Below, piece by piece: positions 12,611 to 19,221 of a stretch of 20,067 nt of DNA; position 1 is the stretch's first letter, and every line of letters starts with the position of its first letter. The position numbers and the translations under genes are program-made. The notes beneath the pieces are model-generated. The model worked only from the letters and a program-made list of their open reading frames with translations. It was not told the origin of the DNA and made no database searches. The stretch comes from Chloroflexota bacterium (GTDB lineage Bacteria; Chloroflexota; Limnocylindria; Limnocylindrales; CSP1-4), in contig JAJYGO010000024.1 in assembly GCA_021785115.1 (NCBI GenBank), positions 1 to 20,067 of the forward strand, in the 5' to 3' direction.

Positions 12611-14319
12611 CGGCTACCGTGGCGGACCACGTGGCAGCATTCCTTGACGACCGGGGTGTCGACCTGGTCTTCGGATTGTGCGGGCACACCAACATCTCGC
12701 TGCTCGCGGCACTCGAGCGGCGTGGCCGGCCGCGATTCGTCACGGCGCGGCACGAGCAGGTGGCGGGTCACGCGGCGGACGGATATGCGCGGTCGGGAGG
12801 TCGCCCGGGCGTGCTGCTCACCCACGTAGGACCGGGCCTCACGAATGCGACCACCGCGGTCGCGACGGCCGCGTTCGACTCCGTGCCGTTGCTCGTCATC
12901 GCCGGAGACGTGCCGACCTATCTCGAGGGTCGGGGACCGCACCAGGAGATGAACCTGCGGCGCGACGCCGATCAGAAGAGCGTGTATGAGCCGTTCGTGA
13001 AGCGCGCATGGCGGACCACGAGGACGGACCAGCTCCCACGGACCCTCGCACGCGCCTGGGACACCATGCTCGCCGGCAGGCCAGGACCGGTCCTCGTCTC
13101 GATCCCGATGGACGTGCTGGCGGAACCGCTGGACGCCGATGTCTGGCCCGCGTCGGCGGTCGAACCGCCGACCATCACGGACGAGCTTGCCGAAGCCGTG
13201 GCGCTCGCGCTCGCGCACGCCCGGCGTCCGCTCTTCGTCGCAGGCGGAGGCACGCGGAACGCCACCCGCGAGGTCCGCCGCGTGGCAGAGGTCCTCGGGC
13301 TGCCAGTGGCGCACACGCTGATGGGCTCCGGCGTGTTGCCGCCGGACCACGAGCAACTGATCGGCATGATCGGGTTCTGGGGGAGCCCGGTCGCCAACAG
13401 GATGGCGACCGAAGCGGACGTCATTCTCGCCGTCGGGACGAGATTCCCCGAGACCGACGCGAGCAGCTGGGAGCCCGGGGTCACCTTCAGGATTCCACCG
13501 GCCCGCTTGATCCATATCGATATCGACCCATCGGAGCCCGGGCGCAACTATCCGGCGTCGATGGCCGCGGTCAGCGACGCCGGGATGGCACTCCGGCGAA
13601 TCGCGGCAGCCGCCGGACGGCTCGAGCCCATCCATCACGGATTCGATTGGGCGCGCATCCAGCGCGAGCGCGTGGAGTTCCTCGAGGATTCGGCGACGAA
13701 CAGGACGTCGGACGCCTATCCACTGCTGCCGGAGCGGATCCTGGCCGACGTCCGCCGCGTCGCGCCGCAGGCGATCCTCGTCACGGACGTGGGCTGGAAC
13801 AAGAACGGCGTGGCACAGCAGTACCCGATCGATGACCCGTCGTCGTTTCTCACCCCGGGCGGCTTCTCGACGATGGGCTTCGGACCCGCCGCGGCGCTCG
13901 GAGTCGCCGCGGCCACGAAAGGCAGGCCCGTGATCGCGCTCGTTGGCGATGGCGCGTTCGGTTCCAATCCCAGCGTCGTCCCGACGGCGATCGAGATGGG
14001 CGTGGCTCCCGTCTGGGTCGTCATGAACAACTCCGCGTTCGGTACGATCGCCGGTCTCGAGCGCAAGCACTACGGCACGGGCTACGGCACCGAGTTCCGG
14101 CTCGACGGCGACCCGTACTCGCCGGACTTCGCGGCGTGGGCGAGGGCGTGTGGCGCAGCGGGGGCGCGGATCGAGCGGGCGGAGGAGTTGGCGGGGGCGC
14201 TCGAAGCCGCGATCGCGGGCGACCGTCCAGCGGTAATCGACGTGCCCATGCAGAACACGCCCGTACCGACGCCCGGCGCGTGGGACATCGAGCGGATCTA
14301 CCAGATGGCGGCCGAATGA
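12607..14319 (+). CDS. ThDP-dependent enzyme of the acetolactate synthase-like superfamily
   Basis: A 570-aa protein with the three-domain ThDP layout. The N-terminal PYR domain has the catalytic glutamate at E50 (ARHEQVAGHAADGYAR) and GPGLTNATTAVATA. A middle domain begins near 190. The C-terminal PP domain has the ThDP/Mg motif GDG (447-449) with NN at 474-475, the standard spacing. The start is the ATG overlapping the upstream stop (ATGA); the frame is open further upstream, but that stretch is antiphase to the CoA-transferase. Family members decarboxylate 2-oxo acids, ligate or cleave acyloins, cleave 2-hydroxyacyl-CoA, or hydrolyse cyclic 1,2-diones (IolD, cyclohexane-1,2-dione hydrolase). 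No acetolactate synthase small subunit is present, and GDGAFGSNPSVVPTA differs from the GDSAFGFSGME of oxalyl-CoA decarboxylase and 2-hydroxyacyl-CoA lyase. The aldehyde dehydrogenase coupled downstream suggests the product is an aldehyde. Confidence 0.9.
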   Translation: MTATVADHVAAFLDDRGVDLVFGLCGHTNISLLAALERRGRPRFVTARHEQVAGHAADGYARSGGRPGVLLTHVGPGLTNATTAVATAAFDSVPLLVIAGDVPTYLEGRGPHQEMNLRRDADQKSVYEPFVKRAWRTTRTDQLPRTLARAWDTMLAGRPGPVLVSIPMDVLAEPLDADVWPASAVEPPTITDELAEAVALALAHARRPLFVAGGGTRNATREVRRVAEVLGLPVAHTLMGSGVLPPDHEQLIGMIGFWGSPVANRMATEADVILAVGTRFPETDASSWEPGVTFRIPPARLIHIDIDPSEPGRNYPASMAAVSDAGMALRRIAAAAGRLEPIHHGFDWARIQRERVEFLEDSATNRTSDAYPLLPERILADVRRVAPQAILVTDVGWNKNGVAQQYPIDDPSSFLTPGGFSTMGFGPAAALGVAAATKGRPVIALVGDGAFGSNPSVVPTAIEMGVAPVWVVMNNSAFGTIAGLERKHYGTGYGTEFRLDGDPYSPDFAAWARACGAAGARIERAEELAGALEAAIAGDRPAVIDVPMQNTPVPTPGAWDIERIYQMAAE

Positions 14320-15788
14320 CGGACGCTGTCCATCCCGCTCGGTCCGTAGGCCCAGCCGAGGCCGCCCGGCTCGGACGTTCCCGCATCGGCGGTACCGTCC
14401 TCGATGGAGGCGCCGAGCGAATGCAGTGCGCTCCCTTCGACACGTCACTCGCGGGCCCGGTGCTCGAGTCATCGGTGAGGGAGGTCGAGCCCGCGATGGC
14501 GGCCGCGCTCGTCGGTGCACAGCAAATGGCCGCGATGCCGCTCCACGTCCGCGTCGCGATCGTGGAACGCCTCGCCGCCCTTGTCGAGCGGGACGCGGAG
14601 CGGCTCGCGCTGACAATGACATGGCAGACGGGCAAGCCCCTTCGAGAAACGAGGCGGGAGACCGTGCGGGCGGCCGATACTCTGCGGGTTTCGGCGCGGG
14701 CCGCGGAGCTCCTCGCCGGCGAGCAGGTCCTTACCGACACCACCCCTGCAGGAGAGGGCCTATGGGCATATACCCACCGGCGCCCGGTCGGCGTGGTGGT
14801 GGCGATCACCCCGTTCAACGCGCCGCTGAACCTGCTGGCGCACAAGCTTGGCCCGGCCCTGATCGGGGGCAACGCCGTCGTCGTCAAACCGGCCTCGGCC
14901 GCTCCCGTGACTGCGGCGCAGCTCGTCGAGCTCGCACTTGAGGCCGGGGCGCCGCCCGAAGGGATCGGCCTCCTGATCGGATCCTCGGACGTCGCCCTGG
15001 CGCTCGTCTCGCACGAAGACGTGGCAGCGATCACGTTCACCGGGGGCCGTACCGCGGCTGAGGCGATCTGGCACGCGGCGCCGATGAAGAAGCTTGTCCT
15101 CGAGCTGGGCGGGAACAGCGCGAACGTGATCTTCGAGGACGCCGATCTCGCTGCGGCCGCCCGGGCATGTGTCAGGGGGGCGTACTCGAACAGCGGCCAG
15201 AGCTGCAACTCCGTGCAGCGGATCATCGCGCCCGCCTCCGTAGCGGGCGCTCTGGTCACCCTGCTGTCCGACCAGGTCCGCGCGCTGCGTGTCGGCGATC
15301 CCTTCGACCCGGACACGGACATCGGATCAATGGTGTCCGAGCATGAAGCCGCACGAGTGTGCGATTGGGTCGCCGAGGCCGTGCAGGCAGGGGCCGAGAC
15401 TGTCGCAGGCGGCACGAGGTCCGGTGCCACGCTGCGCCCGACCCTGCTCACCGGCACGCATCCGGGGATGCGCGTCGTCGACGAGGAGATCTTCGGTCCT
15501 GTGGCAGTCGTGTTGACCTACGAGCACGACCACGAGGCCTACGCGCTCGCGAACCAGACGGCCTATGGCCTGCAGTTCGGCGTCTTCACGGGCTCGCTGG
15601 ACCGAGCGCTGCGGGCGGCCGCGGAACTGGAGGCAGGGTCCATCCTGATCAACCGTTCGTCGAACTTCCGGCTGGATTCTTTCGTGTACGGAGGGGTGAA
15701 GAACTCGGGCATCGGCCGTGAGGACCCACGGTCGACACTCCGGGAACTGACCGAGGAGCACTTCGTCGTGTTCGGAGGACGGCCATGA
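14316..15788 (+). CDS. NAD(P)+-dependent aldehyde dehydrogenase
   Basis: A 490-aa classical (non-acylating) aldehyde dehydrogenase that oxidises an aldehyde to the free acid. Features are PVGVVVAITPFNAPLNLLAHKLGPAL with VVKPASAAP for cofactor binding, FTGG in the Rossmann domain, the general base Glu263 in LELGGNSANVIFEDADL, the nucleophile Cys297 in SGQSCNSVQR, and EEIFGPVAVV. Its pattern is closest to the lactaldehyde, phosphonoacetaldehyde and glyceraldehyde-3-phosphate (non-phosphorylating) group. The substrate is not readable. It begins inside the ThDP gene's stop (ATGA) and ends inside the next start (ATGA), so it is made together with its neighbours. It probably oxidises the aldehyde released by the ThDP enzyme, and the acid could then be activated by the operon's CoA-transferase. 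Confidence 0.93.
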   Translation: MTDAVHPARSVGPAEAARLGRSRIGGTVLDGGAERMQCAPFDTSLAGPVLESSVREVEPAMAAALVGAQQMAAMPLHVRVAIVERLAALVERDAERLALTMTWQTGKPLRETRRETVRAADTLRVSARAAELLAGEQVLTDTTPAGEGLWAYTHRRPVGVVVAITPFNAPLNLLAHKLGPALIGGNAVVVKPASAAPVTAAQLVELALEAGAPPEGIGLLIGSSDVALALVSHEDVAAITFTGGRTAAEAIWHAAPMKKLVLELGGNSANVIFEDADLAAAARACVRGAYSNSGQSCNSVQRIIAPASVAGALVTLLSDQVRALRVGDPFDPDTDIGSMVSEHEAARVCDWVAEAVQAGAETVAGGTRSGATLRPTLLTGTHPGMRVVDEEIFGPVAVVLTYEHDHEAYALANQTAYGLQFGVFTGSLDRALRAAAELEAGSILINRSSNFRLDSFVYGGVKNSGIGREDPRSTLRELTEEHFVVFGGRP

Positions 15789-16639
15789 GAGCGATCCACG
15801 AGGGCCGCGCAGCGGGTCGCGGCGCGGAGGCAGAGGCCTGGCGGTCGGCCATCACGGCGACTGACGAGGAGCGCATCTACATCCGTGGTCTCGCGCTCGA
15901 CGCCGCGATCGGGCGCGAGACCTACGCGGGGATGGTCCTGCGGCTGTGGACGGGACGGGAACCGACGAACGACGACGCCGCCCTGTTCGACGCGTGTCTT
16001 GTGGCCGCCATCGACCACGGGCCGCTCGCGCCGTCGGCTCTGGTCGCTCGCACCGTCACGTCGACCGGGGCGCCACCCATGACGAGCCTGGCGGCCGGGA
16101 TCACAGCATTCGGACCGCTGCACGGCGCCGCCGTGACAAGCGCCATGCGTCTCCTGGCGACACTTCCGGACGTCACCGACGCGGACGAATGGGGGAGCGC
16201 CGTGTTCGCCGGTGAACGTGCCGCCGGGCGTCGCATTCCGGGCGTCGGGCACCGGTGGCACTCGGTTGACCGCCGTGCCGAACGGCTGCTCCGGATGGTG
16301 ACCGATCAGGGGCGTTCCGCCGCGCCCGTCGAACGCGTTCGCGCACTCGCGGTCGCGGTCGGTCGGCATGCCGGGCGATCCGTCGCGGTGAACATCGACG
16401 GCGCCCTCGCCGCGGCGCTCACCGCCCTGGGGCTCGATCCCGCCTACGGCGACTTCGCTTTCGCCCTGTCCCGGGCGGCGGGACTCTCGGCGCACATCGT
16501 TGAAGAGTCGCTCCGGCAACGACCCATGCGGCTCATCCTGCCGACGCTCGCCACGTACGACGGGCCGCCAACCGGACAGCAGGGTATGGGCGGAGACGCA
16601 TCGTCGGCCGATCAGCCGACACCCGAGGAGCACGCGTGA
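15785..16639 (+). CDS. Short citrate synthase-fold protein (citryl-CoA lyase-like)
   Basis: A 284-aa protein with the citrate synthase fold but much shorter than a full synthase (about 370-430 aa); the N-terminal region is missing. Catalytic positions align well: His113 in GPLHGAA (first catalytic His), His156 and Arg158 in IPGVGHRWHSVDRRA (second His), and Asp205 in VNIDGALAAAL, which corresponds to the Asp of NVDFYSG. DHGPLAPSAL near 78 matches the ADHELNAST region. Similar length and motifs occur in citryl-CoA lyases of the reductive TCA cycle, which cleave citryl-CoA to acetyl-CoA and oxaloacetate. In this operon it may cleave, or condense, a 3-hydroxy-3-carboxyacyl-CoA produced after CoA transfer. 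The ATG overlaps the aldehyde dehydrogenase stop. The C-terminal 30 residues are polar and probably disordered. Confidence 0.82.
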   Translation: MRAIHEGRAAGRGAEAEAWRSAITATDEERIYIRGLALDAAIGRETYAGMVLRLWTGREPTNDDAALFDACLVAAIDHGPLAPSALVARTVTSTGAPPMTSLAAGITAFGPLHGAAVTSAMRLLATLPDVTDADEWGSAVFAGERAAGRRIPGVGHRWHSVDRRAERLLRMVTDQGRSAAPVERVRALAVAVGRHAGRSVAVNIDGALAAALTALGLDPAYGDFAFALSRAAGLSAHIVEESLRQRPMRLILPTLATYDGPPTGQQGMGGDASSADQPTPEEHA

Positions 16640-16662
16640 GCGCGACCGTCATCTCCACGTGA
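16636..16662 (+). other. Eight-codon mini-ORF with a strong ribosome site (possible leader or relic)
   Basis: GTG at 16636 overlaps the preceding stop as GTGA and has GAGGAG 5 bp upstream, the same layout as the real junctions of this operon. It ends after eight codons at TGA 16660-16662. Beyond that single stop the same frame stays open straight into aroE. It could be a leader peptide, a re-initiation device, or chance. Confidence 0.25.
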
Positions 16663-16773
16663 CGCGGGCCGCGCAGCAGCTACTCCGCCCCTTGGACGCG
16701 CATCGAGCAGCCGTCAGGCTCGGCGCGAACGAGCGTAACCCGTCATGCTTTGGCGAACATTGGAGCTGACAGC

Positions 16774-17652
16774 GTGAGCATCCGCATTGCCCTTTTCGGA
16801 CACCCGCTCCACCAGTCGCTCTCGCCGGCGATGCAGGAGGCCGCAATGGCGGCCGCAGGGATCGACGGAAGGTATGAGCTGCACGACGTTCCGCCCGACG
16901 ATCTCTCGCGTGCGCTCGATCGGGTCCGCGACGGCGAGTTCGCTGGATGCAACGTCACGATGCCGTACAAGGAGGCTGTCGTTCGCCTGCTGGACGGCCT
17001 CGACGAGGACGCGGCGACCATCCGCGCCGTGAACACCGTCACCCGCGAGGGGACGCGCCTCGTTGGGCACAACACGGACGCCTACGGGGTACAGCGCACG
17101 ATTGACATCCTCATGGGCGGCCGCGAGCAGACCGCGCGCACGGCGGTCGTGATCGGTGCCGGCGGCACGGGTCGGTCCGCGACGTACGGTCTCATCCGGT
17201 CCGGGTTTGGCAGGGTCGTCGTGTACAACCGACACGTCGATCGGGCGAAGCGCCTGGCGGATGACCTCTCGGGAGTCTCGGCGACGACGCAGCTCGTTGC
17301 CAGACCCCTCGACGACCGCTCGCTCGGCGACGAGCTGACGCGCGCTGACCTGCTGCTGAACGCGAGCTCAGTCGGCCTGAACTCGGACGACTCGCCGGTC
17401 CCGGCATCGCTCTTGCCCTCGGGCCTTCGAGTGTTCGACGTCGTGTACAGCCCTCGGGACACGCGACTCCTGCGCGACGCTCGCGCAGCCGGTGCCGCCG
17501 AGACCGCCAACGGCGAGCCGATGGTCGTGCACCAGGGAGCGCGGGCGTTCGAGCTGTGGTTCGACAGGCCTGCTCCGGTGGACGAGATGGTGGTGGCCTT
17601 GACCCGCGCGATGGAGGCGCGCGCCGCCGCACCCGCCGTCAGCGGCGCATAG
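16774..17652 (+). CDS. aroE: Shikimate dehydrogenase
   Basis: A 292-aa NADP-type shikimate dehydrogenase, interconverting shikimate and 3-dehydroshikimate. Substrate-site motifs are intact: HQSLSPAM (Ser15, Ser17), NVTMPYKE with catalytic Lys66, AVNTV (Asn87), NTDAYG with catalytic Asp102, and HQGARAFELW near the C-terminus. The cofactor site is GAGGTG (128-133) followed by NRHVDRAKRLA, a pattern usual for NADP-binding AroE. The GTG at 16774 is chosen because GGAG lies about 8 bp upstream and the first strand (SIRIALFGHP) begins at once; a TTG at 16750 would add eight residues. A 134-bp gap separates it from the upstream enzyme gene and 7 bp from the aroB fusion. Quinate/shikimate dehydrogenases of catabolic pathways have the same fold, so a catabolic role remains possible. 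Confidence 0.93.
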   Translation: MSIRIALFGHPLHQSLSPAMQEAAMAAAGIDGRYELHDVPPDDLSRALDRVRDGEFAGCNVTMPYKEAVVRLLDGLDEDAATIRAVNTVTREGTRLVGHNTDAYGVQRTIDILMGGREQTARTAVVIGAGGTGRSATYGLIRSGFGRVVVYNRHVDRAKRLADDLSGVSATTQLVARPLDDRSLGDELTRADLLLNASSVGLNSDDSPVPASLLPSGLRVFDVVYSPRDTRLLRDARAAGAAETANGEPMVVHQGARAFELWFDRPAPVDEMVVALTRAMEARAAAPAVSGA

Positions 17653-17659
17653 GTTCACC

Positions 17660-19219
17660 GTGGACGTGGTGCTGGTCGGCGCGGCGGGGAGCGGCACCCG
17701 GGCCGTCGCCCGGGACCTCGGTCGACGCCACGGCTGGGACCTCGTGGACGTGGACGCGGTGCTGGCCGCGCACGTCGGGGCGCCGGACACGACGACGGGC
17801 CCGTGGACGGTCGAGTCGGGTTCCCCGCGCGTGTTCATCGCCGATGGCGCCCTCACACGAACCCGGCTTCGCCACGAGCTGTACAGCGGGCGCCTGGTCG
17901 CCTGGCTCGACGCGCCGCCCACACGCCTCGTCGGCCGCCTTCGGGCCGCCCCTCCCCTGGCAACCCTGCCCGGCCCGGGGCCCCTGACCGCCCTCGGCGC
18001 CCACGAGGAGGCCATGGAGTGGTACTTCGGAGCCGGCGTGCGGCTCGATGCGACGCTCCCGACGAGCCGGCTGGCGGACGAGGTCGAGCGCCTCCTCAGG
18101 CAGGCGCAGCCGAGCGGCACTCTCGTCGCCCGCGCCGACACGGGGGTCGGGCTTCTGGAAATCGGGGACGACATCGTGGCTCGCGGGATTGCCGACGCAC
18201 TCCTGCGTCTGCCCGGCGAGCGCGCCGCGATCCTGACCGAGCGCCGCGTCTGGGCTGATCTGGGCGACCGGATCGCGAGCGCGATGCGAGCCATCGACGC
18301 ACGGTTCGACGTCGTCATCGTTCCGCCTGGGGAACGTGCGAAAACCCTCTCGTCGCAGTTCCGAACGCTCCGCGAACTCGCGAACCTTCGGCTCGCGCGG
18401 CGGGGGGCGATCGTCGCGGTCGGCGATGATCGAATCTGCGATGCGGCAACGTACACGGCAGGCGTCTACTTGCGCGGCGTCCCGCTCGTCACCGTGCCGA
18501 CCACCACGCTCGGCCAGGTGGACCTCGCCATCGGCGGCAAAGGGTCGGTGAACCTCGACCTCGGTCGCAACCTCGTCGGCGTGTTCCATCAGCCCACGGG
18601 CATCGTCCTCGACGTGAACCTGCTGCGCGACGAGCCCTCGCGCGAGCGGCGCGCGGCGTTCGCTGAGGTCCTGAAGTACGCGTTGCTCGGAGATGCAGAG
18701 CTGTTCACGCTCATCGAGGCTGCGGCGAGCGACGCGCCATCGCGCTCCCCAATCGGCGAAGCGGATCTCCCGGAGATCGTCGAGCGGTGCGCGCTGGCCA
18801 AGCTGCGCACCGTCCTCGCCGACGAGCGCGACCTCGCCGGCCCGCGCGTCGCGCTGAACCTCGGCCATACGGTGAGTCACGCGCTCGAGGCGGCGATGGA
18901 CTACCGCCTACTGCACGGCGAGGCAGTTGCCTACGGGTTGCGAACAGCCCTTGCGATCGGCGTCGAGGTCGGCATCACGCCGCCCGCGCTCGCCGAACGC
19001 GGCGTGACGGTGCTCGATCAGCTTCAGCTCGGGTGCGACCGCGTCGAGGTAGATGTCGAGGCGGTGATGACCCGAGTGGCCGCCGATAAGAAGCGACTAC
19101 GCGGACGTACTCGCTGGGTGCTTGCGACAGGCTCGGGCGTCGCCATCCGCAGCGACATCCCCGATTCACTCGTTGGGCAGATCCTCGGCCGAGTCCTGCG
19201 GGGACAGACGGCCGACTGA
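17660..19219 (+). CDS. aroB: Shikimate kinase-like/3-dehydroquinate synthase fusion (kinase domain degenerate)
   Basis: A 519-aa fusion. Residues 1-148 resemble shikimate kinase (VVLVGAAGSGTRAVARDL, VDVDAVLAAHVG, VAWLDAPPTRLVGRL), but the P-loop reads GAAGSGTR, with Thr13 in place of the lysine. The FRxxE shikimate-binding stretch is missing and the GGGA loop reads IADGA, so kinase activity is unlikely. Residues 150-515 are dehydroquinate synthase: PPGERAKTL, YLRGVPLVTVPTTTLGQVD, IGGKGSVN, RNLVGVFHQP, FAEVLKYALL (Glu336, Lys339), LGHTVSHALEA (His403), LHGEAVAYG (His419) and DKK at 476-478. The usual GGGVVGD of the NAD loop is GDDRICD at 255-261; only the last Asp is retained. Normally this domain cyclises DAHP to 3-dehydroquinate with catalytic NAD+. 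The GTG start lies 7 bp after aroE. It may be a true AroB with a relic kinase, or a divergent sugar-phosphate-cyclase-like paralogue. Confidence 0.88.
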   Translation: MDVVLVGAAGSGTRAVARDLGRRHGWDLVDVDAVLAAHVGAPDTTTGPWTVESGSPRVFIADGALTRTRLRHELYSGRLVAWLDAPPTRLVGRLRAAPPLATLPGPGPLTALGAHEEAMEWYFGAGVRLDATLPTSRLADEVERLLRQAQPSGTLVARADTGVGLLEIGDDIVARGIADALLRLPGERAAILTERRVWADLGDRIASAMRAIDARFDVVIVPPGERAKTLSSQFRTLRELANLRLARRGAIVAVGDDRICDAATYTAGVYLRGVPLVTVPTTTLGQVDLAIGGKGSVNLDLGRNLVGVFHQPTGIVLDVNLLRDEPSRERRAAFAEVLKYALLGDAELFTLIEAAASDAPSRSPIGEADLPEIVERCALAKLRTVLADERDLAGPRVALNLGHTVSHALEAAMDYRLLHGEAVAYGLRTALAIGVEVGITPPALAERGVTVLDQLQLGCDRVEVDVEAVMTRVAADKKRLRGRTRWVLATGSGVAIRSDIPDSLVGQILGRVLRGQTAD

Positions 19220-19221
19220 CC

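Noticed and set aside
11405..14319. Oxalate degradation (frc/oxc) assignment for the CoA-transferase and ThDP enzyme pair
   Set aside because: The gene pairing is suggestive, but the ThDP protein lacks the oxalyl-CoA decarboxylase signature after the GDG motif, and the aldehyde dehydrogenase and citrate-synthase-fold partners do not belong to that pathway.
12172..14622. 816-codon open frame on the minus strand
   Set aside because: It lies antisense to the CoA-transferase, ThDP enzyme and aldehyde dehydrogenase genes, all with intact catalytic motifs. The antisense product is Arg-rich and featureless.
14021..15457. 478-codon open frame on the minus strand
   Set aside because: Antisense shadow of the ThDP enzyme and aldehyde dehydrogenase genes; Ser/Arg/Ala-rich low-complexity product.
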